Assembly (NCBI GenBank): GCA_945913255.1 | Contig: CAMEDC010000030.1 | Coordinates: 1-40,312 of the forward strand | Length of the DNA: 40,312 nucleotides | Source of the DNA: an uncultured Lachnospiraceae bacterium | Lineage (GTDB): Bacteria; Bacillota; Clostridia; Lachnospirales; Lachnospiraceae | Direction: 5' to 3' | Shown here: piece by piece, positions 15,772 to 24,157 of the stretch | Layout: the number at the start of each line of letters is the position of its first letter | How positions within the stretch are numbered: position 1 is the first letter of the stretch | The notes under the pieces: model-generated | What the model was told of the DNA's origin: nothing | What the model saw: the letters and a program-made list of their open reading frames with translations, nothing else | Databases searched by the model: none | Position numbers and translations under genes: made by a program

Positions 15772-17175
15772 TTACTGTACAACCGCGTTCACCTGAGAAG
15801 CCATCTGGTTCGCTAATTCCTGCACCATGACAGTTACATCCGCGCCATTCCAGACACTGGCGAACAGTCTCTCCAGCTGAAGCCAGAAATTTCCGGTTTC
15901 CATCATCTTGGGCAGCGGAACACTGTCAGCATATTCCAGCATAAAAATCTGAAGCGGTCCGTTGTCTCTCTCCGCATGCAGATTCGAAGAGGTTTTTCCT
16001 GTCATTTCGTAAAGTGAATCTGCGCATTCGTTTGTCAGATATGCCGCAAAACGATTTGCAATCTCCTTATGCTCCGAATAACCGTTGACAGCCACTGCAT
16101 TGGTCACGGACATGGATCGGCTTTTCAATTCCGCACTGACCTCCGGCATCGTGGAAAATCCATAATCAAAAGCGATTTCTCCGCTCTCTTTAGCATCCTT
16201 CAGTCTGGCAACGGCATCTGTGGTTGCAATTGTAAACACCGTCCTGCCGTCAATAAAATCCTGCAGTACAGATTCATAATCCACCGTATCGGACTCAATA
16301 AAGAAGAACTGATTGAGTGCCTTGTAAACTTCCAGGCATTGAATCGTCTCCGGATTGTCAATATCTATTACCTGTTTGTCATCACCCGCATCGCCGCCTG
16401 CAATCATATAATTTCCGACAATCCAGTAATTATAGAAAATATCGGACACATCCCATTCAAACACGCCGTCCACACCCTCCGGTACATCGAAGGTGTCTGC
16501 AATATTCAGGATATCATCCACCGTAGACGGAACAGCTTTTTCAAAATATTCAGTCGTCTTTGCCGCAAGCAAATCTTCATCCACAGGAATTCCCTGGGAT
16601 TCTTCCGATGGGTTCTCCTCTTCCTCCCCTTCATTCAAAAGCTCTTTCCGTGCTATCTGAGCTGCCCATTCCGCCAGATACGTCTCATTATACATAAGGG
16701 CGCTCGTCTCATAGGAAAGCGGATAAGCCACTGTTTTTCCATTATAGGATACTGCCGAAAGAGCCGCAGGCGGAAAATTGGACTCACTGCAGACATTTGC
16801 TTCATCCCGGATTTCAACCGCAAGTCCGGCAAGATATGCCTTTTCCAGAGAATCATGACTGACAATATATGCATCGGGAACCTGTTCGGAATGCAGGGAT
16901 GCCTGATTCAGTGCTTCCAGATACTCGCTGTCCGAAGTCAGCACAGGAATCACTCGCACATCTTCCTTCTCTCCGAAAGACACTGCCGCACTGTTCACAA
17001 AATTGGTCATGGAATCGTCAGAGTACCAGAAATAAATTGTCTCCTTTCTTCCAAACCAGGATAAGCGACTGTTTTCCTCAGAATCCGTATTCAGCTCCAG
17101 GGTACTTCCATACAAAAGAGCGGCAGCCATGGCTATCACGGCTGCCACTGCAACAACTCTTCTTTTAAAATGCAT
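15772..17175 (-). CDS. Orphan extracellular solute-binding protein (family 1)
   Basis: A protein of about 467 residues with a basic N-terminus and one hydrophobic segment (about 7-25) without a lipobox Cys, so it is secreted or anchored by an uncleaved signal. The body reads as a family 1 (maltose-binding type) solute-binding protein: ETIYFWYSDDSMTNFVNSAA, LAVEIRDE, VAYPLSYETSALMYNETYLA, DFIDGRTVFTIATTDAVARL and EIANRFAAYLTNECADSLYE. An acidic insert (EGEEEENPSEES) sits near 185. ATG at 17175 has AGGAG upstream. No ABC permease or ATPase gene is adjacent. It follows argD by 21 bases, so it is co-transcribed with arginine biosynthesis. The ligand is unknown. Confidence 0.8.
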   Translation of the reverse strand: MHFKRRVVAVAAVIAMAAALLYGSTLELNTDSEENSRLSWFGRKETIYFWYSDDSMTNFVNSAAVSFGEKEDVRVIPVLTSDSEYLEALNQASLHSEQVPDAYIVSHDSLEKAYLAGLAVEIRDEANVCSESNFPPAALSAVSYNGKTVAYPLSYETSALMYNETYLAEWAAQIARKELLNEGEEEENPSEESQGIPVDEDLLAAKTTEYFEKAVPSTVDDILNIADTFDVPEGVDGVFEWDVSDIFYNYWIVGNYMIAGGDAGDDKQVIDIDNPETIQCLEVYKALNQFFFIESDTVDYESVLQDFIDGRTVFTIATTDAVARLKDAKESGEIAFDYGFSTMPEVSAELKSRSMSVTNAVAVNGYSEHKEIANRFAAYLTNECADSLYEMTGKTSSNLHAERDNGPLQIFMLEYADSVPLPKMMETGNFWLQLERLFASVWNGADVTVMVQELANQMASQVNAVVQ

Positions 17176-17196
17176 ATTCACTCCTGTGCAAATCCA

Positions 17197-18384
17197 TTAC
17201 GGGATACAGCTATCCAGAATGGAAATCATCTCGTCTACGTTCTCCTTTGTGATTACGAGAGGCGGCACAAAACGAATAATGTTTGCTCCTGCATTGATCA
17301 GAATCAATCCCTTCTCCAGAGCCCTGTTGATAATGTCTCCCACAGGACAGTCAAACACAAGTCCCTGCATCAGACCGGCTCCCCGGCGCTCTGTGATACA
17401 GCTGTGTTTCTTCTTAAGCTCATCCAGACACTTTTCCAGATAAGGTGCAGTCTCTCTCACATTTTCTATTATATGGTCCTGCTCAAATAAATCAAGTACT
17501 TTTTCCACCGCAGCGCATGCAAGCGGATTTCCGCCGTAGGTGGTTCCGTGGTCGCCGGCCACAAGTGAACTCTGTCCCACCTTCTCAGTCATTAAGAACG
17601 CACCCACGGGAACACCGCAGCCCAGAGCTTTTGCGCTGGTCATAATATCCGGCTTCACGCCGTATTTCTGCCATGCAAACATATAGCCGGTACGCCCCAT
17701 GCCGCATTGAATTTCATCCAGAATCAGCAGGATATCCCGCTCATCACAAAGTGCACGCACACCCTTTAAGAATTCTTCTGTGGCAGGGAAAACACCACCC
17801 TCACCCTGTACTGTCTCCAGCAGGATGGCACAGGTCTTATCTGTAATCTGCTTTTTCACGCTCTCCAGATCATTCAGGTCGGCAAAGCGGATATTCCCAA
17901 TCAGGGGTTCAAAGGGTTCTCTGTATTTGGGGTTTCCCGTCACAGCCAGCGCGCCCATGGTTCTTCCGTGGAAGGAATGATTCATGGCAATGATTTCATG
18001 ATCCGTACTGCCATCCTTCAACCAGGCATACTTTCTCGCTGTCTTGATGGCTCCCTCGATAGCTTCCGCACCGGAGTTGGTAAAAAAGACTCTGTCCATA
18101 CCGGAAGCCTTCTTCAATTTTTTTGCCGCTTCTATGGCAGGTACATTGTAATAGTAATTGGAGGTATGAATCAGCTTGTCGATCTGATTTTTCAGCGCAT
18201 CGTTGTACGCCTCATTGTGATAGCCAAGTGCAAATACTGCTATACCCGCACAAAAATCCAGATATTTTTTCCCATCCGTATCATACAGATAGACCCCGTC
18301 TCCCTTTTCAAGGACAATCTGAAAACGGTTATAGGTGTGAAGCAGTGCACTTTCCGCCTGCTCAATATATTCCTTCATGCTCAT
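17197..18384 (-). CDS. argD: Acetylornithine aminotransferase
   Basis: A PLP enzyme of about 395 residues. It converts N-acetylglutamate semialdehyde to N-acetylornithine with glutamate as amino donor, in the cytosol. Class III aminotransferase features are FFTNSGAEAIEGAIKTARKY, the HSFHGRTMGAL loop, LLILDEIQCGMGRTG and the PLP lysine in SAKALGCGVPVGAF, then HGTTYGGNPLACAA. I chose ATG at 18384, with GAGGAA six bases upstream; a TTG eight codons earlier could also open the frame. It starts 26 bases after argB. The argJ-argB-argD context fixes argD over other class III aminotransferases. Confidence 0.94.
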   Translation of the reverse strand: MSMKEYIEQAESALLHTYNRFQIVLEKGDGVYLYDTDGKKYLDFCAGIAVFALGYHNEAYNDALKNQIDKLIHTSNYYYNVPAIEAAKKLKKASGMDRVFFTNSGAEAIEGAIKTARKYAWLKDGSTDHEIIAMNHSFHGRTMGALAVTGNPKYREPFEPLIGNIRFADLNDLESVKKQITDKTCAILLETVQGEGGVFPATEEFLKGVRALCDERDILLILDEIQCGMGRTGYMFAWQKYGVKPDIMTSAKALGCGVPVGAFLMTEKVGQSSLVAGDHGTTYGGNPLACAAVEKVLDLFEQDHIIENVRETAPYLEKCLDELKKKHSCITERRGAGLMQGLVFDCPVGDIINRALEKGLILINAGANIIRFVPPLVITKENVDEMISILDSCIP

Positions 18385-18410
18385 TTTAGTTTCCTCGTTC
18401 CCGTGCAATT

Positions 18411-19337
18411 TTAATCATTTTCCGTGCAAAATTGGTCTCTTCTTGCACCCGTGGCAAGGTTATCATCATCCGCAATAATTACCGTGCCGATACCTTCTTT
18501 GGTGAATATTTCCAGAAGGAGGCAATGGGGTACACGGCCGTCCAGAATATGGACTCTCTTCACGCCGTTCCTGATTGCAGAAGTACAGTTATTCAGCTTC
18601 GGCAGCATACCGCCACCGATAAAGCCACCGGAAATCAGTTCATCCGCCTTGCTGGCAGTCAGTCTGGATATGAACGTGGACTTATCGTTGATATCCTTGT
18701 AAAGCCCTTCTATGTCAGTGAGAAATGCCAGCTTCTCCGCTCCCAGAGCCTTGGCAATGGCACAGGCCGCATCATCCGCGTTAATATTGTAGGTTGTAAA
18801 ATTATCATCCATGCCGATGGGTGCCACGATGGGAAGAAAATCCTTCTCCAGCAAATCATAGAGAACTTTGGGGTTAACCTCGGTAATCTCTCCCACATAG
18901 CCGATGTCCTGCCCGTCGGAATACTTTTTCTCCACCTTGAGCAGACCGCCATCCTTACCGCTGATACCAACAGCCTTGACGCCCAGTTCCTGCACCATGG
19001 TCACAAGGCTCTTATTTACCTTGTTCAGCACCATCTCTGCAATCTCCATGGTCTCTTCGTCAGTCACGCGCAGACCGTTGACGAATTTTGCTTCTTTCCC
19101 CACTTTTCCGACCCAGCGGCTGATTTCCTTGCCGCCGCCGTGTACAATGATGGGTTTGAAACCAACCAGCTTTAAGAGTGTGACATCCTTAATGACATTC
19201 TTCTGAAGTTCTTCGTTGCTCATGGCGCTGCCGCCGTACTTCACAACGATAATCTTGCGGTTAAAACGCTGTATGTAGGGCAATGCCTCAATGAGGACTT
19301 CCGCCTTTTCCAGTACTTTTTCCATATCCTTTTCCAT
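18411..19337 (-). CDS. argB: Acetylglutamate kinase
   Basis: A 308-residue amino acid kinase. It phosphorylates N-acetylglutamate, the second step of arginine synthesis and usually the arginine-inhibited one. Visible motifs are VVKYGGSAM (Gly-rich loop), [33 protein letters not shown] and [17 protein letters not shown]. An N-terminal helix of about 28 residues precedes the fold ([12 protein letters not shown]), as in hexameric, arginine-sensitive kinases, so feedback inhibition is likely. The start has AAAGGA about ten bases upstream. It lies 59 bases after argJ. Confidence 0.95.
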   Translation of the reverse strand: MEKDMEKVLEKAEVLIEALPYIQRFNRKIIVVKYGGSAMSNEELQKNVIKDVTLLKLVGFKPIIVHGGGKEISRWVGKVGKEAKFVNGLRVTDEETMEIAEMVLNKVNKSLVTMVQELGVKAVGISGKDGGLLKVEKKYSDGQDIGYVGEITEVNPKVLYDLLEKDFLPIVAPIGMDDNFTTYNINADDAACAIAKALGAEKLAFLTDIEGLYKDINDKSTFISRLTASKADELISGGFIGGGMLPKLNNCTSAIRNGVKRVHILDGRVPHCLLLEIFTKEGIGTVIIADDDNLATGARRDQFCTEND

Positions 19338-19396
19338 GGTTATCGTATCCTTTCTGTTTCATATATCTTCCGGCTCGGGTTCTCCGTATGTTAAAA

Positions 19397-20620
19397 TTAC
19401 GAACGATAGTCCGCATTAATTTTCACATAGTCGTAACTTAAGTCACAGCCCCAGGCGGTGGCCTGCGCATCGCCCATGTGCATATCTGCCAGCACGGTCA
19501 CTTCGGGCTCGGAGAGGATTTTCGTCGCTTCCTCTTCGCTGTAATCACAGGCGGAACCGTTGCCGTAGATATGAATCTTTCCGTTCTTGCCCTCAAAATA
19601 CAGATCCACATTCTCCGGGTCAAATTTTGCGCCGGAATATCCGAGGGCGCAGAGAATTCTGCCCCAGTTTGCGTCATGTCCGAAGATTGCCGCCTTGGTC
19701 AGAGAAGAACAGATTACGGACTTCGCCAGCGTTCTGGCATCCTCTTTGTTCGCAGCTCCCTCTACTTTCGCCTCAAACAGGCAGGTTGCGCCTTCGCCGT
19801 CCCCTGCCATCTTCTTTGCCAGGAAAACAGTAATGTAATTCAGCGCTTCACAGAAAGTCTGATAGTCAGCGCCTTCTTCTGTAATCTCCGCGTTTTCCGC
19901 CTGACCGTTTGCCAGCACCAGAAGGGTATCGTTTGTGGAGGTATCCCCATCCACGGAAATCATATTGAAGGAATCCACAACCGCAGCACTGACTGCCTTC
20001 TGCAGCATGGGTTTGGAAATATTGACATCGGTAGTGATAAAGCCCAGCATGGTGCACATATTGGGATGAATCATGCCGGAACCCTTACACATACCGCCTA
20101 AAGTCACAGTCTTTCCGCCGATTTCCACCTGAACCGCAATCTGCTTATGTACGGTATCGGTTGTCATAATTGCCTTGGCAGCATCCAGTCCTGCTTCCGG
20201 AGTATCTGCCTTTGCAGCTGCCAGCTTTTCGATACCTGCCGTAATTCTGTCCACGGGAATCTGCATACCGATTACGCCGGTTGAGGCAACCAGCACGGCA
20301 TCTGCGGGAATTCCCAGCAGTTTTCCGGCACAATCCGCTTCTGTCTGACAGCAGTCCATTCCCTGCTTTCCGGTACAGGCATTTGCCACACCGGAATTTA
20401 CCACAACCGCCTGTGCGAAAGGCGATTCCTCCACAATCTTTTTATCCCAGAGCACCGGTGCCGCCTTCACAACATTGGTAGTAAAGGTTCCCGCCACCTT
20501 ACAGGGCGTCTCGCTGTAAATCAGCGCCATATCTTTCCTGTTCTGATACTTTACGGCAGCCTCCACGCCTGCTGCCCAGAATCCCTTTGCCGCGGTCACG
20601 CCGCCGTCTATTGTCTTCAT
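19397..20620 (-). CDS. argJ: Bifunctional ornithine acetyltransferase / N-acetylglutamate synthase
   Basis: A 407-residue ArgJ. It moves the acetyl group from N-acetylornithine to glutamate, making the pathway cyclic, and may also use acetyl-CoA. It is made as a precursor that cleaves itself before a conserved Thr. The motif KGSGMIHPNMCTMLGFITTD is present, giving Cys189-Thr190 as the cleavage site with Thr190 as nucleophile; many homologues have Ala-Thr there. Other family stretches are VVNSGVANACTGKQG, VASTGVIGMQIP, VDGDTSTNDT and the end motif DLSYDYVKINADYRS. AGGAAGG precedes ATG. It sits between the GNAT gene and argB. No argA- or argE-like gene is in the window. Confidence 0.95.
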   Translation of the reverse strand: MKTIDGGVTAAKGFWAAGVEAAVKYQNRKDMALIYSETPCKVAGTFTTNVVKAAPVLWDKKIVEESPFAQAVVVNSGVANACTGKQGMDCCQTEADCAGKLLGIPADAVLVASTGVIGMQIPVDRITAGIEKLAAAKADTPEAGLDAAKAIMTTDTVHKQIAVQVEIGGKTVTLGGMCKGSGMIHPNMCTMLGFITTDVNISKPMLQKAVSAAVVDSFNMISVDGDTSTNDTLLVLANGQAENAEITEEGADYQTFCEALNYITVFLAKKMAGDGEGATCLFEAKVEGAANKEDARTLAKSVICSSLTKAAIFGHDANWGRILCALGYSGAKFDPENVDLYFEGKNGKIHIYGNGSACDYSEEEATKILSEPEVTVLADMHMGDAQATAWGCDLSYDYVKINADYRS

Positions 20621-20679
20621 ATTCCTACCCTTCCTGCACCATTTACTATTCAGTGCATCGTATCTCTGTCTTTGGCTAT

Positions 20680-21144
20680 CTACTTATTAAATGCTGTTAT
20701 ATTCGCTTCATTCAGTGTAAAATCATAATAATTCAAGTCCTCGCGCTTTGTCCAGCCTATGGTTCGCCAAAAGGCATTTCCCACATCATTTTTTGTGAAA
20801 GCAATCAGGCTGACTTTATTGATTTTCTCTTCCTTCAGCGCGTTCATGCAGTGAACCACCATGGCCTTGCCAATCCCTAAACGCCTGTAATCCTCCCGCA
20901 CACAAACATGATACAGACAGCCTCGTCTGCCATCGTGCCCACAGAGAATACCACCTACGATGTCACCATTCTCTGCCACCGCCACCACGCTGGTATCGGG
21001 GTTTCTTTTCAAAAAACGCTCCACGCCTTCTCTGGAATCGTCAATGCTGCGGATGCCGAACCCGTGAATCGTCATCCAGAGACTTTTCAGCCCGTCATAA
21101 TCTTCGTTCGTCATTGTCCTGATCGTATATGTCTTTGTACTCAT
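20680..21144 (-). CDS. GNAT-family N-acetyltransferase
   Basis: A 154-residue GNAT acetyltransferase. The acetyl-CoA site is VCVREDYRRLGIGKAMVVHC (R/Q-x-x-G-x-G/A type), preceded by strand VVAVAENGDIVGGILCGHDG. Late motifs KVSLIAFTKNDVGNAFWRTI and GWTKREDLNYYDFTL match the family C-terminus. It lies inside the arginine operon between argC (62 bases upstream) and argJ (59 bases downstream). GNATs can make N-acetylglutamate, so an ArgA-like accessory role is possible. Protein N-acetylation or detoxification are alternatives that sequence alone cannot exclude. Confidence 0.85.
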   Translation of the reverse strand: MSTKTYTIRTMTNEDYDGLKSLWMTIHGFGIRSIDDSREGVERFLKRNPDTSVVAVAENGDIVGGILCGHDGRRGCLYHVCVREDYRRLGIGKAMVVHCMNALKEEKINKVSLIAFTKNDVGNAFWRTIGWTKREDLNYYDFTLNEANITAFNK

Positions 21145-21206
21145 ACCGCTTCTGTTCCTTTCTCTCAGCTGCCTTCCGCTTCCTTTCTGCGGGCAGTTTT
21201 TACGTA

Positions 21207-22265
21207 TTACGGGAAGCAGGGCACAAGCTCCAGCCCTTCCGACTCAGGCAGACTAAACAGCAGATTCATGTTCTGTACCGCCTGACCTGCGGCACCCTTC
21301 ACCAGATTATCCAGTGCTCCCATCATGATGATGCGGCCGGTGCGCTCATCAATGACAAAATTAATGTCCACATAGTTGCTGCCCTCCACCCATTTTGTCT
21401 CAGGGCAGACACCCTTCTCCAGCACACGGACAAATTTTTCTTTTGCATAATATTTATCATAAACGGCTTTGATTTCCTCATAAGTAGGAAGACTGCCGTC
21501 CGGCTTCCGTTTCAGTGTTGCATATTCCGTCGCCAGAATCCCTCTGTTCATAGGGACCAGATGGGGCGTAAAGCTTAAGGTAACGCTGCAGTTTCCCGCA
21601 TAGCCCAGCTGTTCCTCTATCTCCGGCGTATGACGGTGACTTGCCACACCGTACGCCTTCATATTTTCATTGACCTCACAGAACAGGTTTGCCACCTTAG
21701 CACTTCTTCCTGCACCGGAGGTTCCCGATTTTGCATCCACAATCAGAGTGTTCACATCAATCAGGCCTTCTTTTACCATGGGATACGCCGTCAGGATGGA
21801 ACAGGTGGTATAACATCCGGGATTGGCCACCAGTCTGGTCTTTTCGGTAATTTTACCTCTGTTGATTTCACACAGTCCGTATACCGCTTCCTCAATAAAC
21901 TGCGGCGATTTGTGCTCAATACCGTACCACTTCTCGTAAACTGCCACATCCTTAATCCGGTAGTCTGCGGACAAATCCACGATTTTTACTTTAGACAGGA
22001 TTTCCTCCGTGAGAAGTCCCGCCAAGAAACCCTGGGGCGTTGCTGTAAAAATCACATCCACCTGCTCCGCCAACTCCTGCAGATTATCATCCTTACAGAC
22101 ATCCTCCACAATCTGAAACATATTCTGATATACTTCATAATATTTCTTATCTATATAGCTTCTAGAACCATACCAGACGATTTTTGCATCCCGATGATTC
22201 ATTAAAATTCTCACAAGCTCACCGCCTGCATAACCTGTTGCTCCGATAATCCCTACCTTAATCAT
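21207..22265 (-). CDS. argC: N-acetyl-gamma-glutamyl-phosphate reductase
   Basis: A 352-residue NADPH-dependent reductase of the third step of arginine synthesis, making N-acetylglutamate semialdehyde. The N-terminal Rossmann motif is VGIIGATGYAGGELVRIL. The catalytic Cys151 lies in LVANPGCYTTCSILTAYPM. Other family stretches are DAKSGTSGAGRSAK, ASHRHTPEIEEQLG and GALDNLVKGAAGQAVQNMN. GGGAG lies six bases upstream of ATG. It is the first gene of the minus-strand arginine operon, divergent from argG, with ARG-box-like sites over its promoter. Confidence 0.96.
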   Translation of the reverse strand: MIKVGIIGATGYAGGELVRILMNHRDAKIVWYGSRSYIDKKYYEVYQNMFQIVEDVCKDDNLQELAEQVDVIFTATPQGFLAGLLTEEILSKVKIVDLSADYRIKDVAVYEKWYGIEHKSPQFIEEAVYGLCEINRGKITEKTRLVANPGCYTTCSILTAYPMVKEGLIDVNTLIVDAKSGTSGAGRSAKVANLFCEVNENMKAYGVASHRHTPEIEEQLGYAGNCSVTLSFTPHLVPMNRGILATEYATLKRKPDGSLPTYEEIKAVYDKYYAKEKFVRVLEKGVCPETKWVEGSNYVDINFVIDERTGRIIMMGALDNLVKGAAGQAVQNMNLLFSLPESEGLELVPCFP

Positions 22266-22335
22266 GACAATCTCCCTTCACGTGCATGACGCGTCTCCAT
22301 TTATCATTCATCTATTCATGATGCTGTCTTTTGTC

Positions 22336-22363
22336 ATCATACCACTTTTTGCATAAATGTCCA
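22336..22363 (-). promoter_or_regulatory. argC operon promoter
   Basis: Minus strand: -35 TGGACA (22358-22363), 16-base spacer, -10 TATGAT (22336-22341), 70 bases upstream of argC. The first ARG-box-like site covers its spacer and -35 box. Confidence 0.6.
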
Positions 22364-22447
22364 CTACTATTTTTGTTTTTATGCATTATTATGAATTTTA
22401 TCCATTGTTTATGCAGTATATGTGAATATTTTTGACATTTTTATTCA
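22350..22447. promoter_or_regulatory. Cluster of ARG-box-like ArgR/AhrC sites
   Basis: Three matches to TGNAT-WWWW-ATNCA are visible: 22350-22363 (TGCAT-AAAT-GTCCA), 22382-22395 (TGCAT-TATT-ATGAA) and 22434-22447 (GACAT-TTTT-ATTCA). The first overlaps the argC promoter; the last ends nine bases before the argG -35 box. This fits arginine-dependent repression of both divergent transcripts by an ArgR-type regulator that is not encoded in the window. Confidence 0.6.
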
Positions 22448-22456
22448 TATTTTCTC

Positions 22457-22485
22457 TTGCATTTCTATTTTTTCTGTTGTATAGT
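22457..22485 (+). promoter_or_regulatory. argG promoter
   Basis: -35 TTGCAT (22457-22462), 17-base spacer, -10 TATAGT (22480-22485), 56 bases upstream of the argG ATG. Confidence 0.65.
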
Positions 22486-22541
22486 GGTTTCAGGCTGAAA
22501 AAAACAAACCAAATACATATTCAAACGGAGGTTTTTTACTT

Positions 22542-23765
22542 ATGAAAGAAAAAGTGGTTCTTGCTTATTCCGGCGGTCTGGATACCACCGCCATCATTCC
22601 CTGGTTAAAGGAGAATTTCGACTATGAAGTTATCTGTGTCTGCGTTGACTGCGGTCAGGCAGAGGAACTGGACGGTCTGGAAGAAAGAGCAAAATCCTGC
22701 GGTGCATCCAAGCTGTACATCGAAAATGTCATCGATGAATTCTGCGACGATTATATCGTTCCCTGTGTTCAGGCAAATGCCATCTACGAAAACAAGTACC
22801 TTTTAGGCACTTCCATGGCAAGACCCCTGATTGCAAAGAAACTGGTTGAGATTGCAAGAAAAGAAGGTGCTACCGCTATCTGCCACGGCGCTACCGGAAA
22901 GGGCAACGACCAGATTCGTTTTGAACTGGGCATCAAGGCTCTGGCTCCCGATATCAAGATTATTGCTGCTTGGAGAAACGACAAGTGGACCATGGATTCC
23001 CGGGAATCCGAGATTGAGTACTGCAAAGCCCACGGCATCCACCTTCCCTTCTCCGCAGATTCCTCCTACAGCCGCGACCGTAACATCTGGCACATCAGCC
23101 ATGAAGGTCTGGAACTGGAGGATCCCGCAAACGAGCCTAATTTTGAGCACCTGCTCGTTCTGGGCACCACACCTGAAAAGGCTCCCGATGAGGGCGAGTA
23201 TGTCACCATGACTTTCGAAAAAGGTGTTCCCACTTCCGTAAACGGCGAGAAAATGAAGGTATCCGATATCATCCACAAGCTCAATGAACTGGGCGGCAAG
23301 CACGGCATCGGCATTATCGATATCGTTGAAAACCGTGTTGTGGGCATGAAGTCCCGCGGCGTTTATGAAACTCCCGGCGGTACCATTCTGATGGAGGCAC
23401 ATCAGCAGCTGGAGGAGCTGATTCTCGACCGCGACACCTATGCAATGAAGAAGGAAATGGGCAGCCGTTTCGCAAGCCTTGTCTACGAAGGAAAGTGGTT
23501 TACCCCTCTTCGTCAGGCTGAACAGGCGTTTATTGAAGAAACACAGAAATATGTGACCGGTGAAGTCAAGTTCAAGCTTTACAAGGGCAACATCATCAAG
23601 GCCGGCACCACCTCTCCTTATTCCCTGTACAATGAGAGTATTGCTTCCTTCACCACCGGCGACCTTTACGACCATCACGATGCAGAGGGCTTCATCAATC
23701 TGTTCGGACTGTCCTGTAAGGTTCGGGCGATGAAGATGCAGGAACAAGGCGAGAAGTTGTTCTAA
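22542..23765 (+). CDS. argG: Argininosuccinate synthase
   Basis: A 407-residue enzyme joining citrulline and aspartate with ATP to give argininosuccinate, in the cytosol. The PP-loop is VVLAYSGGLDTTAIIPWLKE at residues 5-24. Other family stretches are CHGATGKGNDQIRFELG, DSSYSRDRNIWHISHEG, LNELGGKHGIGIIDIVENR and GVYETPGGTILMEAH. GGAGG lies ten bases upstream of ATG. It is divergent from argC and shares the operator region. argF and argH are not in the window. Codon use is more biased to C-ending codons than its neighbours, suggesting high expression. Confidence 0.97.
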   Translation: MKEKVVLAYSGGLDTTAIIPWLKENFDYEVICVCVDCGQAEELDGLEERAKSCGASKLYIENVIDEFCDDYIVPCVQANAIYENKYLLGTSMARPLIAKKLVEIARKEGATAICHGATGKGNDQIRFELGIKALAPDIKIIAAWRNDKWTMDSRESEIEYCKAHGIHLPFSADSSYSRDRNIWHISHEGLELEDPANEPNFEHLLVLGTTPEKAPDEGEYVTMTFEKGVPTSVNGEKMKVSDIIHKLNELGGKHGIGIIDIVENRVVGMKSRGVYETPGGTILMEAHQQLEELILDRDTYAMKKEMGSRFASLVYEGKWFTPLRQAEQAFIEETQKYVTGEVKFKLYKGNIIKAGTTSPYSLYNESIASFTTGDLYDHHDAEGFINLFGLSCKVRAMKMQEQGEKLF

Positions 23766-23786
23766 AACAGGAAGCAGAGATTTATT

Positions 23787-24053
23787 ATGTTAATCAAGTT
23801 TCTTACTTTGTATTTATTAATCGTGAATTTCATTGGTTTTGCCATGATGGGAATTGACAAAAAAAGAGCCATCCGAGGTGCCTGGCGCATCTCGGAGGCT
23901 TCTTTATTTTTGACAGCCCTTGCAGGCGGTGCTTTGGGTTGTACAATTGGAATGCAATACTTCCGCCACAAGACAAAGCACTGGTATTTTAAATACGGAA
24001 TGCCTGCCATCTGCCTTATGCAAATCCTCTTATTGCTCCTTTTATTCCGCTGA
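23787..24053 (+). CDS. DUF1294 small membrane protein
   Basis: An 88-residue membrane protein with three hydrophobic segments: FLTLYLLIVNFIGFAMMG, ASLFLTALAGGALGCTIGM and YGMPAICLMQILLLLLLF. The stretch MGIDKKRAIRGAWRISEASL followed by GGALGCTIGMQYFRHKT-K is the DUF1294 signature. The function of the family is unknown. It starts 21 bases after argG and may be read through from it. Confidence 0.85.
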   Translation: MLIKFLTLYLLIVNFIGFAMMGIDKKRAIRGAWRISEASLFLTALAGGALGCTIGMQYFRHKTKHWYFKYGMPAICLMQILLLLLLFR

Positions 24054-24059
24054 AATTTG

Positions 24060-24068
24060 TGCTACAAT
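24060..24068 (+). promoter_or_regulatory. Possible extended -10 promoter for the LytTR-AraC pair
   Basis: TGC-TACAAT (TACAAT 24063-24068) fits an extended -10 element 90 bases upstream of the LytTR gene. No good -35 box is seen, so this is tentative. Confidence 0.3.
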
Positions 24069-24157
24069 TAGTTTTGAGGTACAAAGGGAATTGTCAGAAA
24101 CATCCTGAAGTTTTCTTTTTTGCCTCTTAACTTACTTACAGGAAAGGATAACCCACC

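Noticed and set aside
16069..17064. Plus-strand open frame opposite the solute-binding protein gene.
   Set aside because: No ribosome site or domain; the minus-strand gene has a signal segment, AGGAG and family motifs.
22803..23747. Minus-strand open frame of about 314 codons opposite argG.
   Set aside because: argG is unmistakable on the plus strand; the antisense frame stays open because of argG codon bias.
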